Below, piece after piece: positions 21,762 through 32,079 of a stretch of 64,000 nt of DNA. The position numbers were made by a program, and so were the translations under genes. Origin of the DNA: Phymatolithon calcareum. Its lineage: Eukaryota; Rhodophyta; Florideophyceae; Hapalidiales. The notes under the pieces are model-generated. The model had not been told where the DNA came from. It worked only from the letters and a program-made list of their open reading frames with translations, and made no database searches. Location: NCBI GenBank assembly GCA_977006965.1, contig OZ345364.1, forward strand, positions 310,001 through 374,000. The letters run 5' to 3'. Numbering within the stretch: position 1 is the first letter of the stretch; each line of letters starts with the position of its first letter.

Positions 21762-21950
21762 AAGTTTTTTATTTAAAAGTTACCAACGCATCTGTAGACG
21801 CTTCGGGCAACTTTGCGAAGGCCATTGGGCCACAAACAGGGTCTATCGTTCTTATATGTTAGCGTGGTCGATTTCGACACGATCTGGCGGAAATACCAAA
21901 ACCTACCTCTGGCTTAGAGCCTCGAGGGGGAAAAGCATTCCACTAAGTTA
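21762..21950 (-). mobile_element. LINE family IV, 3'-terminal fragment
   Basis: On the minus strand AAAGTTGCC encloses GCGTC-TACA-GATGC and pairs with GGTAACTTT, followed by TTAAATAAAA. The outer stem is nine pairs with one G-U. It lies between two family VII fragments, so it inserted into, or next to, the LINE 3' coding end. Confidence 0.75.
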
Positions 21951-22205
21951 ATTGAAGAAATGGGCAGCCAAGGATCATGGGCAGTTGGAAAACTCAAGAG
22001 AACCTTGAAAACTCCGAAACCTGCGTTAAAGAAGAAGAAGCCTCCGTGGAACCCGGGCAGCAGAGATTGACGTGGCTAGAGCCGTTGACGTGATTCTATG
22101 TTCCGATTAAGGAAGCCGAATTTTCAATGCTAATAGAATATGCCTAGAAAGGTGCCGACATTCCTCCAGTTGGGATACATGATACCTTCTCAATAATTTC
22201 ATTAC
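21945..22205 (+). pseudogene. LINE family VII 3' end
   Basis: KLIEEMGSQGSWAVGKLK is readable, then a damaged region, then GCCGACATTCCTCCAGTTGGGATACATGATACCTTCTCAATAA, the family VII tail. It probably is the displaced end of the LINE at 20.47-21.76 kb, separated by the family IV insertion. Confidence 0.65.
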
Positions 22206-22859
22206 GAACGTTTGATGGAGTAGAATATCAACTGATGATTCAATGATCTTTCGGACTTGACTAGGAACGATAGCGGCCGAAAACGTTATAGATCATCGTG
22301 GTCACGTATTGGGTGCTTCTGAGCGTCAATCCACCTAATGCGATCGCACCTTGAGTGCCTTGCAGCTCAGCTTAGATTCACTGCTCAACGAGCTCCACAA
22401 GATTGAACGCAACGTCTTGCAATGTATCGCATGATATCGGTAAATCAAAGCGCGAAAATTCCGCAGATCAAAATCCTGGACGAGCGAGATCAGTGCAGAT
22501 TTCAAGACAAATAAGCGCAGCTACGCATAGAGAGAGAGAAATAGAGAACGGATGGTACCTCCTCGCCGTATCATAGTTGAATAACGCGACCAGTGCAGAG
22601 TCTCGGTCTCACTGGGCATTCCCCGTGGCGTAGTATGCCATCTAATGCTGCTATGGATTGCGAAATGCAGACTTTTCAGCCCAAGTTCGTAAACGGTTCG
22701 GGCAACGAGGTTTAGGACAGCGGTAGTTCAGAAACTGTGGATGGCGCGATCCGACGCTTTCCCTCCGCGTGAGAAAGGAACGGAGACTACTTTCCCCCTC
22801 GACGCCCATCAGGAAACCAGAATTCGTTTCTTTGTAGACCGCCGAACCGTTGAACACCC
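22206..22859. other. No supported gene
   Basis: A 68-codon minus-strand ORF is the longest. No domain or tail motif is visible. Confidence 0.4.
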
Positions 22860-22972
22860 GCCATAAGAATCACTTCACCGGAAAGAATCAAGCCATGGTT
22901 TCATGAAAGTCTAAAAGCTGCCCCAAGCCTCAGGAGATTTGTTCCTAGCTTTTAAATAAAATCTATATTTCT
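22860..22972 (+). mobile_element. LINE family IV, 3' tail
   Basis: AAAAGCT ... AGCTTTT replaces the AAAAGTT ... AACTTTT outer stem of other family IV copies, a paired change that keeps the stem. TTAAATAAAA follows. The inner stem is degraded. Confidence 0.6.
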
Positions 22973-22979
22973 CTTTCCT

Positions 22980-23130
22980 ATTCTTCAGGAACACGCATGA
23001 GACTGCAAGGCAACTCCTAGTCGCTTGCTCTTCGTAGCATCGAAAATCTACTCAAATCCGGGTAACCCGTGTTAACGAAGTAGCCCTAGATCCAAAAATT
23101 CTCCCCAGGAAGAGATTGGAGGGAAAACCT
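22980..23130 (-). mobile_element. LINE family VI 3' UTR fragment
   Basis: It resembles 35800-35960 and 60250-60367 (minus-strand GCATGAGACTGCAAGG, CTACTCAAATCCGGGTAACC, GCCCTAGATCCAAAAATTCTCC in plus-strand reading). No coding part remains. Confidence 0.55.
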
Positions 23131-23189
23131 TGGCGGTCAACTGGACTGATTTTTATTTGGCATAGTGTCTTAGCTCTTTCGAAGCGTTG

Positions 23190-23765
23190 TCTATTCCATG
23201 TCCTCCAACAAGAAAAGAATCTCTTCCATAGACAAAATCCAGCCAAAAACTTTCGAAGGGAGCGGATGCGAGTGCTCTGCGGACTCGCCAGCCCACAGAT
23301 GAGGAGAGCGCACGAGGCTGAAAGGTTCGACTTAAGCCTGGTAAGACAGAAGAGGTACCTTGAGCTCGCAGAAGAATATCAAGGAAGAGAAGAAGACCTG
23401 GAAGATGTATCAAAGGATATTGGGTATCTTAGAGAAGAGAAGGACCTCAACGAAGCTCTAAAAGAAGCAGACGAAGGTATGGTATCAAAAACCGGACGCA
23501 TATGGGAAGCAGCAAAAATATGGATGTTGAAAGAAGAGGGACGGTCAGTTAAAATCCCGGTCGATAAGCCGAATGAACTTCCAGGAGTGTTACGTATAAG
23601 GGACAGAACTGCGCGGTTGAGATGCCTTAGATTTCTTTTCAAAACAGCTCCTTTGTGGAGAAAATCAGTTTTAGCAAAGTACTTTGAGCCCGGTGCTGTG
23701 GTTGAGCTCGTTGTGCTCCCTCGCAGGGAGAGAAATTCGGATTAAGGAGATATTAGGAGGCAAAA
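23190..23765 (+). pseudogene. LINE C-terminal ORF (family I relative), internally deleted
   Basis: The ORF 23116-23745 encodes RRERMRVLCGLASPQMRRAHEAERFDLSLVRQKR, the charged helical linker, and TARLRCLRFLFKTAPLWRKSVLAKYFEPGAVVELVVL. It then jumps straight to a copy of REIRIKEIL in another frame. Compared with 32111-32356 about 75 bases (LQRILRYMKMDQETEYESKRLSRA) are missing at the junction, so the end of the protein is frameshifted. Confidence 0.75.
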
Positions 23766-24163
23766 CCTCTTCGCACTAGGAAAGTTGCCCCGAACGTCAG
23801 TAGATGCGTTAATCTACTGTACCCAAACGAGAAGGCAGCGAGGGTCAGCAAGGAGAAGAGAGAGCAATTTTCGCAGCAATGCTTTAATACCTATTCGCCC
23901 AATGGAGTGAGACAGAGTGACTAGAAATCATTTCGATGGGAAGCGTGGAAGGGTGATGGCCTGATCTATTTTTGAAATTTCCACAGACAGCTCGGCGCTC
24001 TGACAAAAATAACTTTTTCTGGCGTAGTTGAACCCTAACGGCTTGGTACAGTAGGACAGACGACAGTAAACCGAACGCCTTCATAAGACCCTCTGAAGAT
24101 GTGCCATGGCCATTTCATCCGTTTCCGTGCCACAAAGCAAACGCCTTCATCCCTCCCATCACA

Positions 24164-25195
24164 ATGGCGCCCTTAGCTCTACTAGCGATCTCGACAGCAC
24201 TTTATCTGTCGTTGTGCTTCAGCATACCGACACAGTCCTTGACAGAAGAAGAAATGGAAATACCTGTGCTCGCAAACCCGGTACCGGACCCTGACGAAAT
24301 AGTAATATCTTCAAGCGACCCACGTCTCGGACTGGGCATCCTTGTCTGTCCTTGCAGCTTCTCGGGTCGTGGATATCGACAAGGCTCCTTGTTGATGCTT
24401 AAGGTCGGCAACGCTACACTCGGGTCGTCGAGGAGCGCGAAAAACGGGTCGATGCATGCGGGCTTGATTCATGCGCGGCATAATGCTGCAAAAGGCATCT
24501 TCAAGAAGTGTGCATCCGCATTCGGGGTCGAGGCGTGCGTCAACGTCGAGCACGCGCTACGGAAGCGCACGCCAATTGCATTCTGCATGCATGACAAACT
24601 GTCTGGGAAGAATGTTATTGCCGGTCCTAACGATACTGCTGTCACAGTTGGCTCGTGCTCTCTCTCTGATGCTACTCGGTCGAAAGACCGCAGTTTGAGT
24701 GGCGCTATCGATGAAGCGGCAAAGAAGAACAAAAGCGAGGTGACAGTGTCTACCACGGAGGAAGGCTTCGAATTCTCGGAGGGCTGTGTGGCCGTCGAAC
24801 ATTTGCGCGGCGCTGTGCTGCAGCACAAGCGGCACCTCCGCCGACCTGTTCTTTGTTCGAAAGGGTTCTGTGCAACACCAAATCATGCCATTATTGTCGG
24901 AGATAAGATGACCAGCATGCGGAAATTGTGCAACATGACAGACGGGTGGCGATGCGTGAGCAGTGTGATGATGGTAAACAATTTGAAGATCGCGAGGAAC
25001 AGTCGGTGGCGAGTTAGTGAGGACATTGTCGTGACCCCATACGACCTCCGGTTTCCGATCGCGCTGTGCTGGGCGGCGCAAATTGCTGAGGACCTGTTGC
25101 ATATCATAACACAGTCAGTGCTTCTCGGTGGAGCTATTGCAGATGCTGCTGTCTTAGAGTCTTGGAGAGAACGTCCGAAGGGCGATGAGCCTTGA
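24164..25195 (+). CDS. Predicted secreted protein of unknown function, 343 aa
   Basis: The frame is open from 24101, but the ATG at 24164 gives a typical signal peptide (MAPLALLAISTALYLSLCFS), so I choose that start. The mature part is Cys-containing (about 14 Cys), with CPCSFSGRGYRQG, a CASAFGVEACVNVEHA segment and two possible N-glycosylation sites (NAT, NDT). No later transmembrane helix is obvious, but an aliphatic stretch near the C-terminus is mildly hydrophobic. The length, higher GC content and absence of homology to the surrounding elements favour a genuine single-exon host gene. I do not recognise the family. Antisense ORFs over it (24557-25102) look like shadows. Confidence 0.6.
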   Translation: MAPLALLAISTALYLSLCFSIPTQSLTEEEMEIPVLANPVPDPDEIVISSSDPRLGLGILVCPCSFSGRGYRQGSLLMLKVGNATLGSSRSAKNGSMHAGLIHARHNAAKGIFKKCASAFGVEACVNVEHALRKRTPIAFCMHDKLSGKNVIAGPNDTAVTVGSCSLSDATRSKDRSLSGAIDEAAKKNKSEVTVSTTEEGFEFSEGCVAVEHLRGAVLQHKRHLRRPVLCSKGFCATPNHAIIVGDKMTSMRKLCNMTDGWRCVSSVMMVNNLKIARNSRWRVSEDIVVTPYDLRFPIALCWAAQIAEDLLHIITQSVLLGGAIADAAVLESWRERPKGDEP

Positions 25196-25429
25196 TTTTA
25201 TTACTACTAAAAGAAAATTCTAAATAGCTCTTGTTGGAGATTCAGGGAACTGGGTAGCCCGTACAGTTGCTTAGTTCCAGAAAAGGCGAAAATGGCGACT
25301 GAAATTCGCATGGCAAACAACGGAATTGATGGTACAGTGCCTATCTCCTGTCTCGCTGTTTTTTTCCCTACCAGAGCAGCTTGTTTTGGCCAAAGAACAC
25401 ACGTAGCTCTTCTTCTGTACTACGCCTTT

Positions 25430-26055
25430 GGTGACTCGTGCCGACGGCTTTAGCGCTAGGCGTACAGGAACACGACGCTACAAGGGTCAGAGAAGACCAG
25501 GAGAGAAAAGGATCAAGAGAGCACAAACGGAGGAAAAAGAGACAAGCAAACTAAACCCTAAAGAAGACAAGCAGACAGAATAAGCGTGAAGATGTCGGCG
25601 GCGACTTTGGCTGGGCCGTCGACTTTGACAGAGACGCACCGAAAGGGGAAAGGGGACCTTGAGAGCGCTTGCCATTACACTGGCTTGTGTGGCGAAACGG
25701 TTTCGGTCAAGAAGGGGTGGGAGAATTTCAATTCCGCAGGGTCGAATGGACGTGAAGGTGAGCTTGAGCGTGCGCCATTCGAGCAGTTGAGCCGAAATTC
25801 GAAGATTTCCCACATCTCTTCACTCAGAGGAAGGAACTAACTATCTTAAATACTGCCAGTGAAGCGAAAAAACAGCGCGCAGATACACGAGAGACACGAT
25901 TCCCTTCCGGCCCGGCAGATCACCTACTGTGAGCATCTTAAGTATCGCAATCCGAGTGCATCTGCGAGTAACGGTACAACAGTGGGCTGCACTGTGCACA
26001 TGATACAATTGAGAGACCTGAGCGGGAATCAAATGAACTGTACGGTACTGTAGTC
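25430..26055 (+). repeat. Dispersed repeat of unknown type, copy 2
   Basis: It is the partner of 2040-2580, sharing GGGCCGTCGACTTTGA, ACTCAGAGGAAGGAACTA, ACACGAGAGACACGATTCCC and CAGATCACCTACTGTGAGCA. It lies between the secreted-protein gene and a LINE tail. Short ORFs of 84 and 64 codons are not shared between the copies. Confidence 0.5.
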
Positions 26056-26193
26056 CGCAAATATTTAATTTCTCCATTACTGTATAGACTGCTGTCATGA
26101 GGCGCCCGCAGTATACAGAACGCTTCTCTTGTGGGGGGATATGTGTTGATTTATTTTACAAGCTCCCAAGGCCTCTCTTCAAGAGTAACAGGG

Positions 26194-26872
26194 AGAAGGA
26201 GAGAGGACCTGATCGGACCGAACGGACCGCAAGCGAAAAAGGACAAGATTCCGGCGCGGGCGCTCGTGCCCGCGCCGGCGCAAGTGGCCGCAGCAGTAAT
26301 GCTGCGCAACGCGATTCTTCTGACGGTAATTCCGTCGGAAATGGCTGGCGCTATCGCAAACGCGCCCGCCTAGGACTCGGCAAATCGAGAACTTGCCACG
26401 CTCGAAATGCCAGACCCAACCCCGCCGTCGCTGGATTTCCAAGAAATCTTGCGAATTTAAGCGGATTTTCCCGGCTACATTGCAGGGTTTTTTGAAATGA
26501 CAAGAGCTGTGCTCCGGCCTCCCCAGGGGAGAAGACTATCGCCTTCTGGTAGTATGGTAGTACATGGATTGCGCCCTGTGTGGTGAACCGCAACGCTCAA
26601 GGAAGCTGGGAGAGAAGACAGAAGGCAACGAAAGAAGGCAAAGAGATGATTAGCTATCGTGAACGTCCTAAATGGTTTCCAACCCCGGGCATCCCTTTGA
26701 AGGACGGCGAATGAAGATTGGCTGCGTAGCGATATTGATGTTAAGCTGGACCGCAGCTTGAACAGCTGTTGTGACATCAAGTATCACTCGTATCTGCTAA
26801 GGTCTACTAGAGCCGTAAGGATGTGGAGTTGTTTCATCAGCTTCGAGAAATCCCGCAGTAAAAGAACGAAAA
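26194..26872 (+). mobile_element. Structured short retroelement, copy 2
   Basis: A 679-bp insertion is flanked by AGTAACAGGG at 26184-26193 and 26873-26882. Its first 300 bases align with copy 1: AGGACC at 26204, the 11-bp GC stem (26251-26261 with 26268-26278), a GCAGCA-GTAA-TGCTGC hairpin (26290-26305) with a GNRA loop, and TTCTGACGG/CCGTCGGAA (26318-26326 with 26332-26340). The 3' part differs from copies 1 and 3 and ends in a short A-rich AAAAGAACGAAAA. No protein domain is seen. The orientation is set by the shared 5' module. Confidence 0.7.
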
Positions 26873-26900
26873 AGTAACAGGGCCACTTTCGCACGATTTT

Positions 26901-27446
26901 CTAAGCTAACGTAATTTGACTATTCAGTATATCCTTGATTCGTATTTCTCTCCCAACAAGTGCTCTAGTTAGTCGCTTACATTCATATTCAGTTTCAGGA
27001 CTAATCTTGGATGAAGATAGAATGCGCTGAAGCGCGACCAGCCCAGTCACGGCTGTGACACCAAAGTATGCACCTAGTACTGATTTTCTCCAAAGAGGTG
27101 CTCTGTTGAATATCAGCCGTTGACATCGCAACCGTGCCGACCATTCTCTTACGTGGAGAACCACCGGTAGATTGCTCGAATCAGTTAGTATCTCGAGCGA
27201 TCTTCCCTCTTCTTTCTTTGCCCATAACTCAATTATTTCTTTTTCTCTCCCTTTCTTTGAGACTGAGCCCTTCTCCGCTTTATCGAGAGCTTGCTGCAGA
27301 TCTTCATATTTCTTGAGGAACTCTATGTCCTTGGTTGCCTCCTTAATGTCTTCATCTCTCCCAGAATACTCTTCTGCCTCATCGAGGCGCTTCTTTTGTC
27401 TCATTAGACTCGCAGAAAACCTTTCTGCTTGGTGTCTTCTCCTCAT
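26901..27446 (-). pseudogene. LINE C-terminal ORF
   Basis: This 181-codon ORF corresponds to the C-terminal quarter of the LINE protein: MRRRHQAERFSASLMRQKKRL, a charged helical segment with DEDIKEATKDIEFLKKYEDLQQAL, SARLRCQRLIFNRAPLWRKSVLGAYFGVTAV and REIRIKDILNSQITLA at the end. It was once continuous with 27597-28334. Confidence 0.8.
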
Positions 27447-27596
27447 GGCTGATGGTTCTAGAGGTTACAGAACTCGCATTCTACCATGGCGGTGCTGGGC
27501 AATTGTCCCAAACACATACTTGATTAAGAAACCTTCTGCAGATTCGATTGCTGATTGTAATCGCTTTGTCAGTGGCGTCACGTGGAGTGCATACTC

Positions 27597-28334
27597 TCAC
27601 TTTGGCAAAATAAGCGACTTGAAGATTCTAATGCATGTCACAGGCTGAAAGCCTCGAACATTGACTCCAATATCCCGCATTTTGTGTATGCACCCCACTG
27701 CATTTCGTACTCTTGATAACGCCATGTCGTCTGTAACGCCTTTGTGGTTCATGCTTATCTCGAGATACGAGAGCCTCCATGCTTGATGAAGAACTCGACC
27801 CGCAATGTGGAAGGTGTTTTTCGGAAGTCCCTTGTATTTAAGGATCTCGCTCTTTCCTGGTTTTGTGTTCCAGCTCATACCATTTTCCTTCGCCCATGTC
27901 GTCGCTATGTCAAGCAGCTTCTGCATTCCTTCTCCATCCTTCGATTGCAGCTGGACATCGTCAGCGAACAGTTGCGCTGGATTATCAGAGACGTCGCTGG
28001 GGACTGTGGAGACCGCTTCCGCGAATGTGTCCATGAAGATATTGTACAGGCACGGGCTCATTGGGGACCCTTGACGTACTACTCGATCGATAAAGCACCA
28101 TGTTCTTGTATCATCGCGTGCTGACGTAACCCACGAGGGTTTCAGAAGATATGCCACCGTCCTTGTTATCTCGTCGGGTAGCTTCTGCTCGAGTCTTTTT
28201 ATGAAGATGTCTCGTGGCACCCTGTCATATGCTTCGGAGAGGTCAAGAGCCGCGACAAAAGGATGTCCATCTGTCATGGCATATTTGGCAAGAAGCTTCT
28301 CTTGCGTGTTATGCTTGATGATCATGCATAACAC
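27597..28334 (-). pseudogene. LINE reverse transcriptase domain (5'-truncated)
   Basis: The 245-codon ORF contains the RT fingers/palm landmarks FVAALDLSEAYDRVP, RQGSPMSPCLYNIFMDTFAEAV (the usual PQGSP is changed to RQGSP) and QLFADDVQLQSK with the catalytic DD, then SWNTKPGKSEILKYKG and RLSYLEISMNHKG. It matches residues of the intact ORF at 54569-56809 over this stretch. The first residues come from the adjacent foldback and are not native. Confidence 0.85.
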
Positions 28335-28339
28335 GCAAG
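28301..28339. repeat. 39-nt perfect foldback at a LINE-LINE junction
   Basis: CTTGCGTGTTATGC (28301-28314) and its exact complement (28326-28339) surround an 11-nt loop. To the left the LINE reads on the minus strand; to the right a family I piece (TGCCGACTGGGACGACC ... to about 28395) reads on the plus strand. This is the expected shape of a fold-back or twin-priming event. Confidence 0.8.
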
Positions 28340-28394
28340 TTCTGTGCCGACTGGGACGACCGAAGATGAGGAGACGTCATCAAGCAGAAAATTT

Positions 28395-30195
28395 TACATT
28401 CACAGCGGGAGACAGCAACAAGAACTGGTTCATAGTTGACAGAGGCGTCCCCCAAGGGTCACCGCTCAGCCCAAGTCTGTATAACATATTTATGAACGAG
28501 TTCGCGGAGAGCATAAGCGCTGTTCTGTGCGAGGTAGCAGACGTGTCTGCAGTTCTATTTGCAGACGACGTGATCCAGTTGGCGAAAACCCCGCACGCGC
28601 TGCAGCATCTTTTTTTTTTTTTGAATTTTGAATTTATTAAACGCCCTCAGAAACACTCATAAGACTGTAAGGGAGATGCGTTTCAGATGCTACTACCTTG
28701 GTAGCTCCGTTAAAGCCCGCAAAAGCTCGTTGATATCGTCGTAGCCCTAGCTGCAAAAACCCTCCTCCAGAGAAGGTGGAGGGAAAAGCTTAGAGTCCAC
28801 TTGTCCTGTTCGTAGGAATCTCAGCGTCGCCGTTCTATTTTGTCTTGGTCTATTCCATGTCGTCATAAAAGACGATTGTGAGGAATAGTACTTTGTCAAG
28901 TGCCTTTTCAGTCTCACTAGTCTCCTCTTCTGTTAGTCGATATCTTTGAAGGTACACTTCGAGCTTGTTCATGAGAGTTGGTACGATTTCACCGAATTTG
29001 TCTTCCAGAAGTGTGGTACTCAATGGGGGAAAACGTCCGAATGCCCATTTAATCGCCAATTGGCGGTGACGTGCCGCTGCAGCATCTGCTCGATATTGCA
29101 ACGAAATGGGCCGAAGAGAGAGAGGGATGACGTGGAACACCAAAAAAGGTAAGAGCGAGGTGCTGGAGCCGACCGAGACAAAGAACCACACATTCCGGCT
29201 AGCGCACCAGACCCTTTCGCAGGCACCTGAAGTATCATGCCTCGGGATATCTCTAGGACCAACCGTAATTACGGTGACAAGCACAATAAGGCGCATAAAA
29301 ACGCCAAAGCAGCGGCACACCAACTGAAGCCACTTGGGGTATTCAATCGGGGGATAAACACCCTGAAAACCATACCCATCTACAAGTCATTGATCCAACC
29401 AAGGTGGGAATACGCTATCCATCTCACAACGTGGACCTCAGAGGTCCAAGAGGCTATCAAAGAAGTAGAAAGAACCTTCTTCTGCCAAGTATTCAGTGGT
29501 ACGTCAAGTGGAAGGATCGAGCGGCTCCGTCTTCTGTGCAGGATCCAACCACCAGAACATAGGAGAGAAAAATTAGCGCTGAAGATGCTGCGACGAGAAA
29601 AGGCAAGGAGGGTGGCTATCCTATCTAAGCCAAGGGAAGAGCGAAACTTCAAGGAACTACAGTGCGCAAGTCGCTGTATTGCCGCGATGCTGCAACAAGA
29701 ACAGTTCGCGGTCCCCTTCAAACATATGCAGGAAGGGAATCTCCAGGCCAACTCCGAGGAATGCTGTTCGCAAAGAAGGCACGGGGATCGAAGCAAGAAG
29801 AAAGGGGAAAATACCGTACGACAAACCGGATGAGATCCCGGCCATCCTCAGGCTTGCCAAGGTGAGACATTGACAGCTGGCCATAAAATACGCAAGCGGA
29901 AGGTTCCCTCAAGTGAGCACAACGCTAATATCGAATTCATTCGGAACGGCAGCAGAGCGTCACATGGAGACCATACGCATGAACCTAAAAAAGTATGAAC
30001 TGGACCCCGGAGAGATTTTAAGAACGGAAAAGGCATTCAACTCCATACTACTCTACAGCGTCACCATAATTGACATCATGAAGAACGACGAGTCCCTGTA
30101 TTAGGGATCAGGCGATATACTAGAATGAACAAGTTACGAAAAGCTGCTCCCGTACAGTCTTAGGAGTGTAAATGAGGGCTTTCAAATAAACAACA
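28395..30195 (+). mobile_element. LINE family V, 5'-truncated, with nested LINE
   Basis: The plus strand reads NKNWFIVDRGVPQGSPLSPSLYNIFMNEF and VLFADDVIQLAKTPHALQHL, is interrupted at 28611-29074, and resumes LDIATKWAEE, MTWNTKKGKSEVLE ... LRLLCRIQPPEHRREKLALKM ... to ILRLAKVRH, a stop, QLAIKYASGRFPQVSTTLIS and a terminal NDESLY at 30101. The tail GTAAATGAGGGCTTTCAAATAAACAAC follows. One frameshift near 29240-29330 and a stop at about 29871 are the main lesions. Confidence 0.85.
28611..29074 (-). mobile_element. LINE family VI, 3' end, inserted with 13-bp target duplication
   Basis: The 464-bp insertion is flanked by CGCTGCAGCATCT at 28598-28610 and 29075-29087. On the minus strand it encodes the C-terminal domain (QLAIKWAFGRFPPLSTTLLEDKFGE ... 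ETEKALDKVLF), then a 3' UTR and GGGCGTTTAATAAATTCAAAATTCAA plus A-run. The tail shows a short TTCAAAA repeat rather than a plain poly-A. Confidence 0.9.
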
Positions 30196-30199
30196 AAAC

Positions 30200-30812
30200 A
30201 GTTGCAAAAAAAGAAATGTTTACATTAAGCCTGGTAAGACACAAAAAGCGCCTTGAAGAAACAGAAGAGTACTTTGAAAGAGATGAGGAGATAAAGAAAG
30301 CAATGAAGGATATTGAATATCTCAAGATTTATGAAGAATTGCGACAAGCCCTTCAGAAAGCCCAGGAGGGATCTGTCACGAAAAAGAGGAGTGGAGAAGA
30401 GATAACTAGGGTATGGGAAAAGGAAGCAGAAGGCAGATTAATGAAGATTCTTACTGAAGGCAAGCTATCAGGGTTCCTTTACATAGGATAAAGAACAGCA
30501 CGTTTAACGAGCCTAAGGTTGACATTTAACGGAGCACCGCTTTGTATAAAATCAGTATTGGATGCCTACTGTGGGATTACCGCGGTGATCGAACTAGTCG
30601 CCTTACAAAGTACTCTAGCGTCCTTGAAGATGAGTACAGATATTGAGTTTGAGTGCAAGAGACTCACAGGAGCTCTTGTTGGGAGAGAATTACGAATCAA
30701 GAACGTGTTGAGTAGCCAGAGGCCTTTAGATTAGAGAATATCGCAAGAGCTAACCTCGTTACTCCAAGTTGAGGCTTTGGGAGCTCTCAAAAATAAAATC
30801 ATCAAAATTTCG
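30200..30812 (+). pseudogene. LINE family I, 3' fragment
   Basis: ORFs 30216-30491 and 30519-30734 together cover the C-terminal part (FTLSLVRHKKRLEETEEYFERDEE ... GITAVIELVALQSTLASLKMSTDIEFECKRLTGALVGRELRIKNVLSSQ) with one stop between them at 30490. The tail GGGAGCTCTCAAAAATAAAATCATCAAA lacks the final ATCCCC. Confidence 0.85.
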
Positions 30813-32039
30813 CAAGAGAAGCGTTCTGTACGGCGCTCTCGACCATATTTCGTCATCTCTTGAAATGATTCCTTTGTCCGTAATTAGTGTCCGTCAGGTA
30901 GGCATTAAACAAACTGTTGTAAAGATGTGTCTAAATTTGATTGATTCGACACATAGACGCGTTGCCCAGAAAGAGTTGGACGTGCAACCACCGTTGACTG
31001 ATTCGCCAAATTGAATGATTGCTGCAAGACCCGTGAATTCAGCGCTTATTTGCAACAGCAGCAACAACAGGAGCAGAGCAGAATCATGATGACGAGGAGT
31101 CTAGCGACGGCAGACTTTTTCAAGCTTTTTTATAAGGCAAGTATCCACTGGCACCTCAAGGCCATGTGGATGTGGACACGGCCTCCCGTTGGTAGGCATG
31201 CAATGACTGATGATGGGTGGGGATAAAGGGGCACTCTTCAATATAGTTTCCGTGCGGGGGGGGGATTCCACGAAACGAAATCAAAGAAATTAAATAAGAT
31301 TTCTTTGGTATCCTTTCCTGGGGGTCTTGGTCGTAATGGGGATGAAGGAGAGCGAGTATCACGGGCGATGACAGTGAGTAATACTCTCTGCTCAACAGTA
31401 TGCAACTGATAATGGATTCCACCAGAGGTTTTTGGCAAGTCCATCACGAAAAGTTTGGTTGAAAAGCAATTCCACTTCCGAAGACCAGTCAATGTACGGG
31501 ACTGGGCGGGCACCAAAACGAAAGTCACCAACAAAGAGCAAATAAAACCACTTATTCAAGATCTTCAGAGACGTCCCACCCCGGAACAAGTGCAGAATAT
31601 CTACAGGAAGATAGTGGATATCGGCTCAAAAACTCGACAGAAGAAGAAACAAGAAAAGGTGCGTCTGAAGTATCCCGCAGAACTTCCCGAAATCATAGCG
31701 GGACTCCAGCAGTGAGACACCTCACGGCAGCTGCATCAATGGTGCAAGAAACTGGTGAAGACCTGGTATGACCCTCGGACGGTAAAAAACGAATTTCCTC
31801 CCGCTACAAACCGTTTTGGAGTACCGTACTGGGCAAACTGTCCCTTAAGCGAAAGAAACTATACAAACGAGCTGGATTATCCCAATCACCAGAAGACTCG
31901 GGCCGATATAACGAATGCAAGTACCAAGTGAGAACCAAAGTGAACCAGAGAAAGAGTGAGAAATATCAGGAATACATATCTGAACTCGAAGAAAAAGATG
32001 GTCCGGCGGCGGTGAAGAAGCTGGCCAGGATGGAGAAAA
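30813..32039. other. Decayed sequence with a LINE linker-like ORF
   Basis: An 86-codon plus-strand ORF (31455-31715: AGTKTKVTNKEQIKPLIQDLQRR ... PAELPEIIAGLQQ) and later phrases near 31760-32060 resemble the charged region between the endonuclease and RT parts of non-LTR elements, but no motif fixes this. The rest (CAG/CAA-rich at 31050-31070, a G10 run at 31257) shows nothing further. Confidence 0.35.
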
Positions 32040-32079
32040 AGATAAAAGGGAGAACATCTCTCAACAAGATGACTTGAAG

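Larger units (their letters stand above)
26110..28314 (-). mobile_element. LINE family I variant, near-complete RT part, interrupted
   Basis: The minus-strand LINE runs from about 28314 to its tail at 26118 (minus-strand TTTTACAAGCTCC region, ending ATATCCCCCC). It is interrupted at 26194-26872 by the structured retroelement, which duplicated AGTAACAGGG. Two ORFs remain, RT (27597-28334) and C-terminal part (26901-27446), separated by frame damage near 27450-27600. The upstream end stops at a 39-nt foldback (28301-28339). Confidence 0.85.

Noticed and set aside
24557-25102. 181-codon antisense ORF over the secreted-protein gene
   Set aside because: The sense frame has a signal peptide and a longer ORF. 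The antisense frame looks like a composition shadow.
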